A DNA stretch of 64,000 nt. Source: Bacillus paralicheniformis (lineage in GTDB: Bacteria > Bacillota > Bacilli > Bacillales > Bacillaceae). The stretch lies in contig NZ_LBMN02000038.1 of the NCBI RefSeq assembly GCF_001042485.2, forward strand, positions 46,275 to 110,274, written 5' to 3'. Made by a program: the position numbers and the translations under genes. Position 1 is the stretch's first letter; the number at the start of each line of letters is the position of its first letter. Below are positions 42,778 to 52,518 of the stretch, in pieces. The notes under the pieces are model-generated. The model ran no database searches, was not told the DNA's origin, and worked only from the letters and a program-made list of their open reading frames with translations.

Positions 42778-45727
42778 TATGCCCAATCCCCCTTTTCACA
42801 GCGTCGCCAGGGAAAATATAATCGTTCCGCGCCCATTTCTTTTGTACCTGCACACCGATTTGCGGCTGCGGATTGCCGTTGCGGTGATTGATCTTAGGCA
42901 GCGGATTGGTTCCATCGCGCTTCAAAATTTCCATTTTGGCCGATGTTTCTTTGTATGCAGGCGTATCGGTATCCTTATCGGCATGACTGCCTGTCAACAG
43001 GTTAATCGCCGCTTCTCCTGAATCGTTCATTGGCAGATACACTTCCTTCCCTTTGACACGATCAGTGATCAGACACTTCACTTTGACATTTCCGAAAGGC
43101 GATGTGAGTCTGACAAGGGTTCCGTCCTGAATTCCCCGCTCTGACGCCAGTTCAGGAGAAATTTCTAAGAACACTTCCGGCGTTTTTTTCGAAATCCCTT
43201 TTGATTTGTAGGTCAGGTTCCCTTCGTGGAAATGCTCTAAGAGCCGCCCATTGTTGACGTGGATGTCATATTCCTCACCGAACTCTTCAGGCTCTGTCCA
43301 CTGAACAGGGTAGAGTTTGGCCTTGCCGTCCGGGAAAGGGAAGCGCTCTGTAAAGAGTAAAGGCGAATCCTTTCCATCAGCGCTTACAGGCCATTGCAGG
43401 GAATTGTAGCCTTCAAGGCGTTCATAGGTGACGCCGGCATAAATCGGCGACAGCATGGCTGCTTCCTCCATAATCTCTCCAGGGTGCTCATAGTGCCAGC
43501 CGGCGCCAAACTTATTGGCTACCTCCATAATAATCTGCCAATCAGGCTTTGATTCGCCCAGCGGTTCAAACACCTGATACAGCCGCTGAATACGGCGTTC
43601 TGTGTTTGTAAAGGTTCCTTCTTTTTCAAGGCTCGGGCTCGCAGGAAGAACAACATCAGCAAACTCGGCTGTTCGTGAAAAGAAAATGTCCTGCACCACA
43701 AAGAAATCAAGCTTTTCATATGCGGCGTGTACATGATTGATATTGGAATCGACCAGACCCATTTCTTCACCTTTTACATACATCGCTTTCAGCTGGCCGG
43801 AATGGATTTTTTCGATCATTTCGTGGTTGGTCATGCCCGGCTCCTTCGGCAGTGGCACACCCCACGCCCGCTCGTATTTTTGGCGGACTTGTTCGTCCGT
43901 CACTTTTTCATACCCCGGCATTCTGTCAGGCATGCTGCCGAAATCACTTGCCCCCTGCACGTTGTTATGGCCGCGCAATGGGTAAGAGCCTGCTCCCGGT
44001 TTACCGTAGTTTCCTGTCACAAGCAGCAGATTAGAAATTGCCGTGCTCGTGTCGCTTCCGCCAATATGCTGTGTCACGCCCATTGCCCACAATGCGCACA
44101 CACTGTCAGCCTGACCAATCATCTCCGCTATTTGGATGAGGGTTTCTTGATCAATTCCGGTTTTCTCCTCGGCATATTCAAGGGTATACGGCGTTAGGCT
44201 TTTCACATATTCGTCCCGTCCGTTCACTCTTTCCTGCAAAAAGCGTTCATCTGCCTTGCCGTTTTCAATTAAATATTTGGCGATGGCATTCAGCCAGACG
44301 ATATCTGATCCTGCACGCGGCTGGACAAATAAATCAGAGCGCTCTGCCATTTCGTGTTTTCTGATATCCGCTACGATCACTTTCTGCCCTCTCAGCTTAT
44401 GAGCCCGTTTAATGCGAGTGGACAAGACCGGATGCGATTCAGACGTGTTCGAACCGATAATCAACACAAGGTCCGCTTCCGCGATATCTGTAATCGACCC
44501 TGAGTCACCGCCATAGCCGACTGTCCGGAACAGGCCGGCAGTCGCAGGAGATTGGCAATAGCGCGAACAGTTGTCGACATTATTTGTGCCGATGATCCCT
44601 CTGGCCAGCTTTTGCATGAGGTAGGATTCTTCGTTTGTACATTTAGAAGATGTAATAAAGGCAAGCGAATCCGGGCCAAACTCCTCTTTTAAATCCGTGA
44701 ACTTACTGGCGATCAGCGATAACGCCTCTTCCCATTCAGCTTCGCGGAAATGGTCGCCTTCTCGGATCAGCGGCTTTGTCAGGCGTTCCTCGCTGTTGAC
44801 GAAATCCCAGCCGAACTTTCCTTTTACACAAGTAGAAATGCCGTTGGCCGGCGCTTCCTCCTGCGGCTCGACTTTCAGAATGTCTCTGCCCTTTGTCCAG
44901 ACATCAAAGCTGCAGCCGACGCCGCAGTATGTGCAGACGGTTTTCGTTTTTTTGATTCGTTCATCACGCATGGCAGATTCCATATCGGAAATGGCGAGAA
45001 TCGAGCCGTACCCTGTTTCTACGCCTTTTGTAATCTCGATCATCGGACGCAGCGTTTCGTCATCGATTCCTGTTAAATATCCGGCTTCCCCCTCCATTCC
45101 TTTTTCCATCATCGCATTACATGGACAGACGGTAGAACAGTGTCCGCATGATACACAAGATGACTCATTGATCGGCACATCATTATCCCAAATGACGCGC
45201 GGGCGTTTCCGCTCCCAGTCTATGGTCAGTGTTTCAGTTACCTGAACATCCTGACACGCTTCGACACAGCGTCCGCACAAAATACATTGATCCGGATCGT
45301 ACCGGTAAAACGGATTTGATTCATCCTTATGGTAAGGCTTCTGATCAAACGGGATGCTTTGGTGATTGACTTTCATTTCTTTCACCGTATTATGTATTTC
45401 ACATCCCCCATTGTTGTAATCGCAAACTGTACAATAAAGCTCATGATTATATAAAATCTTGTCCATCCCGATAACCTGCGCTTTTTTCACATCAGACGAA
45501 AGCGTATCAATGACGTCGCCATCCTTTAATTCAGCGGAGCACGACCTCTTCAGCTCGCCATTGATGCTGACGATGCACGTATCGCATGTTTCAATCGGCC
45601 CTAAGCTAGGATGATAGCAAACTTGCGGCACTTCAATCGAGCTGTTATTCAAAAGCTGCAGCACCGTCTGTTCCTCGGACGCTTCCATTTCAACGCCGTT
45701 TATTGTGATTTTTTTCTTGTCAGCCAT
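42770..45727 (-). CDS. yjgC: Formate dehydrogenase-like molybdoenzyme YjgC
   Basis: 985 aa, identical in length to B. subtilis YjgC. Order: N-terminal 2Fe-2S ferredoxin domain ([16 protein letters not shown]), His/Cys cluster ([14 protein letters not shown]), two 4Fe-4S motifs ([25 protein letters not shown]), the molybdopterin domain 4Fe-4S ([13 protein letters not shown]), the active-site [12 protein letters not shown] (Cys where other enzymes have selenocysteine), and C-terminal molydopterin dinucleotide-binding domain. Cytosolic, formate-to-electron-acceptor transfer is the family reaction. Start ATG 45727. Its promoter region carries a perfect 11-bp inverted repeat. Confidence 0.93.
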   Translation of the reverse strand: MADKKKITINGVEMEASEEQTVLQLLNNSSIEVPQVCYHPSLGPIETCDTCIVSINGELKRSCSAELKDGDVIDTLSSDVKKAQVIGMDKILYNHELYCTVCDYNNGGCEIHNTVKEMKVNHQSIPFDQKPYHKDESNPFYRYDPDQCILCGRCVEACQDVQVTETLTIDWERKRPRVIWDNDVPINESSCVSCGHCSTVCPCNAMMEKGMEGEAGYLTGIDDETLRPMIEITKGVETGYGSILAISDMESAMRDERIKKTKTVCTYCGVGCSFDVWTKGRDILKVEPQEEAPANGISTCVKGKFGWDFVNSEERLTKPLIREGDHFREAEWEEALSLIASKFTDLKEEFGPDSLAFITSSKCTNEESYLMQKLARGIIGTNNVDNCSRYCQSPATAGLFRTVGYGGDSGSITDIAEADLVLIIGSNTSESHPVLSTRIKRAHKLRGQKVIVADIRKHEMAERSDLFVQPRAGSDIVWLNAIAKYLIENGKADERFLQERVNGRDEYVKSLTPYTLEYAEEKTGIDQETLIQIAEMIGQADSVCALWAMGVTQHIGGSDTSTAISNLLLVTGNYGKPGAGSYPLRGHNNVQGASDFGSMPDRMPGYEKVTDEQVRQKYERAWGVPLPKEPGMTNHEMIEKIHSGQLKAMYVKGEEMGLVDSNINHVHAAYEKLDFFVVQDIFFSRTAEFADVVLPASPSLEKEGTFTNTERRIQRLYQVFEPLGESKPDWQIIMEVANKFGAGWHYEHPGEIMEEAAMLSPIYAGVTYERLEGYNSLQWPVSADGKDSPLLFTERFPFPDGKAKLYPVQWTEPEEFGEEYDIHVNNGRLLEHFHEGNLTYKSKGISKKTPEVFLEISPELASERGIQDGTLVRLTSPFGNVKVKCLITDRVKGKEVYLPMNDSGEAAINLLTGSHADKDTDTPAYKETSAKMEILKRDGTNPLPKINHRNGNPQPQIGVQVQKKWARNDYIFPGDAVKRGIGHNG

Positions 45728-45791
45728 CTCCATTCCCCTTTCTTGCTTGTGTATATACCGAATTACCCATTTCTCTTCCCTTGCAAGGGAT

Positions 45792-45828
45792 CAATAAAAC
45801 ATACAAAGCGCACTCACATGTTTTATTG
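45792..45828. promoter_or_regulatory. Perfect inverted repeat upstream of yjgC
   Basis: CAATAAAACAT / ATGTTTTATTG, 11-nt arms separated by 15 nt, between yjgC and the divergent small secreted ORF. It could be an operator for both or a terminator-like stem. Confidence 0.5.
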
Positions 45829-45874
45829 CATCCTCACCGGGAAACGAGAGGGTAGATGAAAAAGAGGGATCAGC

Positions 45875-46102
45875 ATGAAAAAAACAATGTCTGTTCTAAC
45901 CGTGGCAGCAGCACTGACAGGCTCTCTTTCCGGCTTTGGGGCGCCGTCCTTTTCAACACCGACAAACACCGTAACTGAAGGCGCGCAATCCTGCATAGAC
46001 TCCAGCCGCTCCTCCTGTGAAGCTGACGACCTTCATCATCATTTGATACATCCGAGTACACACTTGATAAGGGAAAGGTGCGTCTCCCATTCTGGCCAAT
46101 AA
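45875..46102 (+). CDS. Small secreted protein, possibly truncated
   Basis: 75 aa starting MKKTMSVLTVAAALTGSLSG, a clear signal peptide, with a short Cys/His-rich tail (CIDSSRSSCEADDLHHHLIH; three Cys in all). RBS AGAGGGAT lies before the ATG. A degraded copy of the tail is at 51964-52085, without the signal peptide. No family recognised. Confidence 0.45.
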   Translation: MKKTMSVLTVAAALTGSLSGFGAPSFSTPTNTVTEGAQSCIDSSRSSCEADDLHHHLIHPSTHLIRERCVSHSGQ

Positions 46103-46283
46103 AAAAGCGGCCACCAATCAGCTGCACAACATCCGTGTGCAAAAGATCAGTGTCCGCAGGCTCTCCTTCTTGGACTCAGGTATACGTTCGTTTTTCTTGT
46201 CTCTATCGTATGACAAAGTGGAATAGAAAAAGTCCCCCATTTTATCCCCCTTTTTGTCGGATTTTTCTCGGAAATTGAACAAT

Positions 46284-46315
46284 AAAAAAAGCACTCAATC
46301 AGAGATTAAGTGCTT
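46284..46315 (-). terminator. Terminator of the LXG-SUKH operon
   Basis: Minus strand AAGCACT-T-AATC-TCT-GATT-G-AGTGCTT followed by TTTTTATTG. Confidence 0.85.
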
Positions 46316-46327
46316 GAATATATTAAA

Positions 46328-46792
46328 TTATTCTTCATCGTCCCAATCTTCGTCCTCTTCCCAAATTTCTTTTTTCTCTTTTAGTCTTTCAAAAAGAAAA
46401 GTTAAGAAATCTTGTTCAACAGTTCTTCCATAACCTCCTTGAGTTGCCCATACAACTACAGGACATTCTCCATCAATCATTTTATTCGTATCTAGGCAGT
46501 AGGCAAAGATATCGATATCCTCTATCACTACTAATCCTTCATTTAGGTTGTAAAGCTCTCTATACTCTTTAGTTTTTTCAACTACAGATGCACTTACCAG
46601 ATCGTAGCCTAAAATGTTAGCAGCGTAGATCCCTCCAGAACCATATTTTTTTAAAAACCATCTATAGCTCTCCGGAAGATTAACATTAAGTTCATTTTCA
46701 ATAAATTTAACCTTTTCTTCAGAAACTCCTCCTGTAATTGTCGCATGGCCTTTGTTCTCATCAATTAATTTTTCTACTTTTTCGGTTAACAA
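46328..46792 (-). CDS. SUKH/SMI1-KNR4 immunity protein, YobK-like
   Basis: 154 aa, SMI1/KNR4 (SUKH) superfamily: INLPESYRWFLKKYGSGGIY is the conserved core (residues 37-57 as family form), then VWATQGGYGRTVEQDFLTF. It follows the LXG toxin gene by 15 nt, like B. subtilis yobL-yobK where YobK neutralises the YobL nuclease. The start is TTG at 46792 with GAGGTG upstream. Function as cognate immunity is strongly suggested by position. Confidence 0.85.
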   Translation of the reverse strand: MLTEKVEKLIDENKGHATITGGVSEEKVKFIENELNVNLPESYRWFLKKYGSGGIYAANILGYDLVSASVVEKTKEYRELYNLNEGLVVIEDIDIFAYCLDTNKMIDGECPVVVWATQGGYGRTVEQDFLTFLFERLKEKKEIWEEDEDWDDEE

Positions 46793-46807
46793 TTACAACA
46801 CCTCTAA

Positions 46808-48697
46808 TTATTTTAAATATTGTTTAGCTCTCCATTTCCAGTACCTATCCCGAAACCTATCATACTGACTTTCTAAAACAGGATCATTTCGAAAACTCTC
46901 TCCATTTCCTTTTAGCCCGTGTAATACCTTGCTATATTTAGTATGCCAGCTATTTGGAATCTCTGCCATAGCGCCAGGTTCTTCTTGTATTAGGTGGTGT
47001 AGGTTAATTTGAGTACCATCATTTGCAAAAGGTGGTCTTCCTTCCTTCATTAACTGTAAATTTGTCTTTCCACTTTTAGGATCAATTCTATTAATATCAA
47101 CATCCTTAAACATATACACTCTCCGACTTACATTTTTAGTCTCTCCTTTTGTCTTTACGTGTCCTTCTATTTCAACAGCTTCATACCGTTTTTTATTTAA
47201 CCAAGGTAGATTTATATTTTTTCCTTTAAACGGTTTTCTGCTTATATCAGAGACTTTCTTCGCAAACTGAATAAGACTGTCTTTTATATGCTCCCCATTA
47301 AGTGCATGATAAGGAACTTTACCCCCGCCTGCAAGCTGAACTTGCGGCGCAAAAGGGTTGTGTATTTGAATTCCTTTTATGTTTGAAGCGACCCTTTGCA
47401 TCGATTTCTTGAAAGACGCTACGCTTTTTTCCAAAGCTTGTTTCGATACTTTTTTAGAAGCTTTAGTTGCTTTGGCAGCGACCTGCCCTACCTTCCCCGC
47501 TTTGGCGGCTTTTGCTGCTTTGTCAACGCCTTTAGAGCCAACAATCGATGTCCCGACCATTCCAACGGCATAGCTAAACCATCTGGCTTGGGTGTAAGAA
47601 TCACCATTGACGACATCTCGTTGATACGAGTCTTCAATTCCTTTTTTTATAATATTGAATGTGACATCAGGATGATGAAGTGTAAAGTTAATGCCCTCAA
47701 TCGTTTCGTCTGCGTGAACGACCATGTCCCATAGGCCTACCGCAGTATCGACGACTGCATTTTTGAGTCCTTCAGCACTTCCTTTAATTGCGTTGCCAAA
47801 ATCACGAGCGCCTTCAATTTGATTGAAATATCGCTGTTGCCAAGGGGAAAGGTTTTCGTACCCAATTTCCGCAGCCATCTCGTAAAACTCTGAAGCTGTT
47901 GAAAAATTGTAATCATCAAGCTTCTCCTTTAGTTTAGCAATTTTATTATCCTGTTTGCTAACCTCGCTAACTTCTTTTTCAAGCTTCGATCTCTTGTCCA
48001 GCTTATCCATCATAACGCCCATCGCTGTGTCTTGGCCACCACGCAAAGTGTCCATCTCATCCGGCTTTAAAATCGAACCTTTTTGATAGCCCGTGATTTC
48101 AATTTTAGGGCCTGTGTACATTTTTTCAAGCCTGCTTATGTATCTCTGCATCGTTTCTAGGTCGTTTTCAGCCGTTTTGAGGGCGTTTGTTTGCTCGCGG
48201 TCAAACGTATGCAGCTTTTCAAGGGTCGTGCTGATTTCCTTTAATGCTTTCTGATTCTGTTCATGAAAACCGCTGTCATTCAAATCTGGTAAATCAACGA
48301 TATGGCTGACTTTTGCGATCGTGGCGTTGGTTTTAGAGACCAAATGTTTCGTTGTGCGGTCGGCCGCATTCACCCCTTGTTCTAGCTCGTGCTCAAGAAA
48401 GTTTTGCGAAATAAACCCATTATGGTTAGGTTCCAGAGAATTCAACGCGGTTTTCATTTTCTTCAGCGTGGAACTGTATTCCTCTATGAAAGTATCATAG
48501 AACTGTAGAAAAGGAGTGTGGCATTCCTCGTAAAAGGCGCGGATCGCGTCGCCGCCTTTTCCTTTTAAAGCATCATCAAGTGATGCAATATCCTCAACGC
48601 TTTTTTTTACTTGAACAAATTCTTCTGATTGTTGTTTTAATTGTTCCAACGTTTGATCAATAGCTTTGTGCAACGCCTGAACATCAAGAGTCTTCAT
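46808..48697 (-). CDS. LXG-domain polymorphic toxin with LHH nuclease end
   Basis: 629 aa. N-terminal LXG domain (about 1-235: MKTLDVQALHKAIDQTLEQL, long helical hairpins; ESX/T7SS-secreted), a hydrophobic/Ala-Lys-rich pre-toxin region (about 300-430, QVAAKATKASKKVSKQALEK), and a C-terminal LHH-type HNH/EndoVII nuclease (LHH at 566-568: QINLHHLIQEEPGAMAEIP, later WHTKYSKVLHGL). Start ATG 48697 has RBS AGAGGAGA. Contact-dependent growth inhibition of related cells is the usual role. Immunity is the SUKH gene downstream. Confidence 0.88.
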   Translation of the reverse strand: MKTLDVQALHKAIDQTLEQLKQQSEEFVQVKKSVEDIASLDDALKGKGGDAIRAFYEECHTPFLQFYDTFIEEYSSTLKKMKTALNSLEPNHNGFISQNFLEHELEQGVNAADRTTKHLVSKTNATIAKVSHIVDLPDLNDSGFHEQNQKALKEISTTLEKLHTFDREQTNALKTAENDLETMQRYISRLEKMYTGPKIEITGYQKGSILKPDEMDTLRGGQDTAMGVMMDKLDKRSKLEKEVSEVSKQDNKIAKLKEKLDDYNFSTASEFYEMAAEIGYENLSPWQQRYFNQIEGARDFGNAIKGSAEGLKNAVVDTAVGLWDMVVHADETIEGINFTLHHPDVTFNIIKKGIEDSYQRDVVNGDSYTQARWFSYAVGMVGTSIVGSKGVDKAAKAAKAGKVGQVAAKATKASKKVSKQALEKSVASFKKSMQRVASNIKGIQIHNPFAPQVQLAGGGKVPYHALNGEHIKDSLIQFAKKVSDISRKPFKGKNINLPWLNKKRYEAVEIEGHVKTKGETKNVSRRVYMFKDVDINRIDPKSGKTNLQLMKEGRPPFANDGTQINLHHLIQEEPGAMAEIPNSWHTKYSKVLHGLKGNGESFRNDPVLESQYDRFRDRYWKWRAKQYLK

Positions 48698-48737
48698 AGC
48701 ATTCTCCTCTAATACTAAAGTGACATACCACAAAATA

Positions 48738-48786
48738 TTTTACCACTTTATAGAAAAGAATTGGTGAATAAATCCTGTCAATTCAT
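48738..48786 (-). repeat. Conserved LXG-operon upstream element, copy 1
   Basis: Reading TTTACCACTTTATAG and then GAATTGGTGAATAAATCCTGTC on the plus strand, this segment has a close copy at 52965-53008, before the other module. It presumably contains the promoter for both. Confidence 0.7.
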
Positions 48787-48910
48787 GAAAATGAATCTTA
48801 TTGAGTAGGTCTTATACCCTGACACGTTCGGCATAACCTTTTTCAGATTCCAAAAAAGGAAAAGACCAGACATTAATTTTTCGAATATTTAAAATCAACT
48901 ATATGAAAGG

Positions 48911-49039
48911 ATGCTGGTGGCATTGGAACCTAAAGTTGCGTTTGAGAAAGTCGGTAAAATGCTTAATAATTGGTATTGCTTTATTAGACAAAACAATATT
49001 CAAAATGCTACTAAACTGCGGGAAGCACTTCAACATTGA
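48911..49039 (+). pseudogene. N-terminal fragment of a Rap phosphatase
   Basis: 42 codons: KVGKMLNNWYCFIRQNNIQN in the middle is the N-terminal Rap pattern (VG..(L/I)N.WY..IR...(V/I)..A). Then the frame ends after LREALQH. The remaining ~330 residues and the Phr gene are absent. Only this fragment and AT-rich sequence occupy 48787-49176. Confidence 0.6.
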
Positions 49040-49176
49040 TAAACTCTTTACGCTGCGTGTCTCTATTAAGATGAGAGTAAACAGCTAAGATTATTGATTT
49101 CGAGAAACCAAGAATTGAAATTATATTTTGGCCAAATACGGCAAAGACCGCGAGTGTGGTTTCCGATGGGGGATAG

Positions 49177-50322
49177 TCATGAAAGTGAACCAGGCAAATC
49201 TAAAATAGATAATTCTTTTTTGATATGGGCGCGGAATTTAGAGTCTTTTAAAAATTTCAGCAGGAACCCATTCATATTTCGAGAAAGTTTTGCTTTCTCG
49301 ACTGGAGTTAAATCATTTGCAAAAAATGCAATATCTGTCTGGTTTCCATCTTTATCTGTCGCATACATTGCAATTGTAAGAATAAACGCGGTAGATCCTC
49401 CCTTTTGTCCCGCATGAACAAGCCATTCACAATTGTTTGGATTTCTCATTATTTGTTCCATTACTGGATCAAGATATTGATATACACTTTCACTAAAATA
49501 TACTTTGCTATTTAGCTTTTTCATAATAGATACATAATCTCTAGTCGTTGATCGGGGCAAACGGTCGGACCAAATTTTTTGAAAATCATTGTCCAAAGTT
49601 TTTCTTAATTGTTTTTTTTCTTGATCAGTTAGTGGTTGGCTCAGCCATCTATTATGAATTTCAATCGCTTTATTACGGTATTCATGCATATCCATGTTTT
49701 TCATTACTTCTAGGACTTCTTTTTTCGATAAGTTCTTTTCGTTCATCAGTTGGGCAGGTATATAAAGTGCACTTACAATGGGATACATAGGCTCATGCTT
49801 TAACATATCTAAGCTCTTTGGAACATGATTGATGTTTTGAAGCCCCAGCACCTCAATTAAGTATTCAGTATTTGCATTAGAACTGTAAGCAATCATCCCG
49901 TTGACTACCTCACATAATGGAACACGATCTATCTCTTTGTCTTTTTTCAATTGAATAATCCAAGTCTCATGCGCACCGCCGTCTGTTTTTGGGATATAGA
50001 AATTCTCTAATTCCTTTAATCTTACTTCTTTTTGCGGATCGATTTTTCCTGCTGCTGCTTGTTGTGCATATTCAATGGCTAAGATGATTTTCACAGTACT
50101 TGCCAGAGGGAGTTGTTCGTTTACGTTAACATCAACCCAATTCTCATCGTTGTGTTTTATGGATAATGAGACATTCCCGCTTCCTGATTTTGCTTTAACA
50201 AACTGTACAATATACTCTGGATTTAACTTTTTTATTTCCCTCCGAAACATAAGAATACCGATTGCTATTACTAAACCAAGAGAAATTATTATACCTGCAA
50301 TAATCAATAGTGCAATCTTCAA
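49177..50322 (-). CDS. Serine hydrolase of the class A beta-lactamase-like fold
   Basis: 381 aa with an N-terminal membrane anchor (about residues 5-26). SxxK is LASTVK (Ser75, Lys78), SxN is YSSNAN, and the third motif is QKGGS, where usual beta-lactamases have KTG, so beta-lactam hydrolysis is doubtful. The start is TTG 50322 with RBS AGGGAG; the frame continues 8 codons upstream. Extracellular. Function unknown; these proteins may be D-amino acid or ester hydrolases. Confidence 0.75.
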   Translation of the reverse strand: MKIALLIIAGIIISLGLVIAIGILMFRREIKKLNPEYIVQFVKAKSGSGNVSLSIKHNDENWVDVNVNEQLPLASTVKIILAIEYAQQAAAGKIDPQKEVRLKELENFYIPKTDGGAHETWIIQLKKDKEIDRVPLCEVVNGMIAYSSNANTEYLIEVLGLQNINHVPKSLDMLKHEPMYPIVSALYIPAQLMNEKNLSKKEVLEVMKNMDMHEYRNKAIEIHNRWLSQPLTDQEKKQLRKTLDNDFQKIWSDRLPRSTTRDYVSIMKKLNSKVYFSESVYQYLDPVMEQIMRNPNNCEWLVHAGQKGGSTAFILTIAMYATDKDGNQTDIAFFANDLTPVEKAKLSRNMNGFLLKFLKDSKFRAHIKKELSILDLPGSLS

Positions 50323-50346
50323 TTTAACACTCCCTATAATGTTCAA

Positions 50347-51179
50347 ATTACTATAGATACGAATTAAATAATGTTAGGTTTCAATTTCCTTCACACCAGC
50401 TCTTATGGTACGCAGTCCAGAAACCGTTCTTCTCAGGATTTCTGGGCATCATGGTCCATCCGAATGACACGGCCATCATCACGTTGATACTTAAGCTGGA
50501 ATCACCAGTCCACCGCTTTTAAGAGTAGCAAACGTTATTTCTGCCTTTTTGATAATCTCCTGGTTTCTCATCGTAATCTTCCTTTTAAAATAAGCCATCC
50601 CAAACGGCCTTTTTTAAATAAGTCTTGATCGGTTTTAATTTGTCATCAAGCAATTTCTCAACCTTTTTTCAATTCGTATTCGATTCTGCCAGACGAGAGC
50701 TCACAGAAATCTTACGACCGCCTTTTTCTACTGGTGTTTGGTGCTTTGCTTCAAAAAAGAAGTTTTTCAGCAAATTAAAAAGCCCTTTTTCTTCATTGGC
50801 AGAAGAAAAAAGGCTTCTCTTTTTTTCGTTGGTTCAGCGGTCGCGACCATTAAATCCCGGTTATGTCACCTTTTTTGATAACGCATTCCAAGCTTATGCG
50901 ACGAGAACTCAAGCTTCTTTTTTGACCTTGAAATCGGCCGGCGCAGCCTAGGATTCCACTGCTTCACCGACGATGTTGCTTGTCGATCTGCCGTTTTCAT
51001 GCAGAATATCTGTTACATATGAAGGCTCACTACACTTCAGTGCAGTTGATGACTTCTGTTGGCAGAGTTGGACGCCAACTTGCCAACAGGTTTCCATAAA
51101 TGTATATGGCGGGGACGAAACATCTCTTCTGAATTAATTGAGGGATATCAGGCAGATCACTGTATTCCTAAACTTCCAT
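50347..51179 (-). pseudogene. Decayed prophage head genes and unassigned sequence
   Basis: No intact gene. On the minus strand at about 50830-50690 is a segment with FNLLKNFFFEAKHQTPVEKG then GRKISVSS, like the tail of XkdF-type prohead proteases; at 50571-50491 an ATG with RBS AAGGAAG starts RNQEIIKKAEITFATLKSGG, like the N-terminus of phage capsid proteins, then stops. The remaining sequence has only fragmentary open frames. Confidence 0.45.
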
Positions 51180-51845
51180 TCATTCAGTTTTCAATTTCCT
51201 TTTTTCTGTCAATTGCAATTTTATGCAATAATGTACAAGGGTTTGCTCATCATGTTCATTCATCTTGATAAATTCAACTGTCATGAGCTGTTTGTTTGTT
51301 CTGCGATCAATGTAAGTGCGTTTAACTTGAGCATGGACGTCAATCACATCTTCATCATGTCCCTCATTTGGCAGATGGATACTTAGATTCAAATCTTCTT
51401 CCGGTTCGTGTTTTTGCGTTTCTTCAATGATTAACGCAGCGCCTCCAGCACTGATATTTGCTGTATATGTTTTAAACATTGAGCCAGATCCATATGGGCG
51501 AACAGTGACGGGAAGCGTTGTATTGACTCTAAAAAATTGCCGTCTTTGAACTTTTTTCATTTGAACTTCTTCAGGTAAATACATATTTAGTACAGGTATA
51601 TCCTGATAAATTTCTCGGCCTTTTATTACACTATTAAATTTATATGGGACTTGTTGCTCATTTATAAAATGAACTGTTACCGCTGTATTTGTTGGAATAA
51701 TAACAGTTCTCCCCGTTTCTTCATCAACAGGATAATGCACTCTTAAAACATTGTCTTCAATTGATAACACTTTACTTTTCGCAAGGACATATTCTTGAAT
51801 TTCGTTTTCAAATTCTATTGTTATAATATTTCCTAAAGATAACAA
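51180..51845 (-). CDS. PilZ-domain c-di-GMP receptor, DgrA/YpfA-like
   Basis: 221 aa: N-terminal YcgR-like domain (LGNIITIEFENEIQEYVLAK), then a PilZ domain beginning KVQRRQFFRVN (RxxxR) and NISAGGAALIIEE (N/DxSxxG), the two c-di-GMP-binding motifs. Highly like B. subtilis DgrA (YpfA), which slows the flagellar motor. The core-genome dgrA should lie elsewhere, so this is probably a second copy inside the accessory zone. The start is TTG 51845. Confidence 0.85.
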   Translation of the reverse strand: MLSLGNIITIEFENEIQEYVLAKSKVLSIEDNVLRVHYPVDEETGRTVIIPTNTAVTVHFINEQQVPYKFNSVIKGREIYQDIPVLNMYLPEEVQMKKVQRRQFFRVNTTLPVTVRPYGSGSMFKTYTANISAGGAALIIEETQKHEPEEDLNLSIHLPNEGHDEDVIDVHAQVKRTYIDRRTNKQLMTVEFIKMNEHDEQTLVHYCIKLQLTEKRKLKTE

Positions 51846-52121
51846 TGGACATCACTCTTTCAATTCTACTTAATCATTATATCGGTACTATGACATATAA
51901 TTTTCAAAAAAGAAAGAAGAAAGCATTGAAGAAATTGAAAGACTTATCATACCCATGGGACCGTAACGCTTTGTAATGACGATCACGCGCAATACTGCAT
52001 AGACTCCATTCGCTGCTCTGTGAAGATGACGACTTCATTATCATTCAATACATCATTTGATCAGGGATAGGTGTGTCTTCCATTCTATGCCCCTTTTTTC
52101 GATTTTTTTCGGAGTAAATAT
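51846..52121. repeat. Decayed copy of the small secreted ORF region
   Basis: 51964-52085 resembles 45978-46100 (GCATAGACTCC, GTGAAG then GACGAC, TTGATCAGGGA near the end), without the signal-peptide part and with frameshifts. The rest of the stretch has no gene. Confidence 0.6.
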
Positions 52122-52154
52122 AAAAAACCTTGAAAGGCAATAGCCAATCAAGGT
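52122..52154 (-). terminator. Terminator of the decayed SUKH module
   Basis: Minus strand ACCTTGA-TT-GGC-TATT-GCC-TT-TCAAGGT followed by TTTTTATA. Confidence 0.75.
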
Positions 52155-52202
52155 AATCCTTCAAAGTTAATCAATTCTCAAGTCAATTTAAGCATGAATA
52201 TG

Positions 52203-52515
52203 TTAGTCTGGTTCTTCATCCATTTTCTTCAAAAACTCTTCGAGTGATGGCCGCTATTTTCTTGTCAAAATAATATACTGGACAAATACCGTTCTCTTCT
52301 TCCCGTTCTAAATCTAGAGTAAGATATGTCCCCTCACCCTTCAAAAAAGACTAACATGTTCATGGGGATCCATTACTCTATCTCTATGGGTTTTATCAAG
52401 ATTACAAATAAAACCATACCCTACTCTTAAATAAAACTCTCTTAGTTCATTAGGGAATTTTTTTAGAAAGCTCTTGTTTGACTTCCCCAGTATTTACTTT
52501 TATTTCTTGACCCAT
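52203..52515 (-). pseudogene. Decayed SUKH (SMI1/KNR4) immunity gene
   Basis: Begins with ATG at 52515 and RBS AAGGAG, reads MGQEIKVNTGEVKQELSKK, then a frameshift leads to FPNELREFYLRVGYGFICNL (the SUKH core) and further frame changes; the end is LEEFLKKMDEEPD and TAA. Directly follows the DUF5082-like gene (3-nt gap), where a toxin would normally lie between the two. Confidence 0.65.
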
Positions 52516-52518
52516 TTT

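Noticed and set aside
50625..50951. Plus-strand frame of 108 codons
   Set aside because: No RBS; the opposite strand shows phage-like segments.
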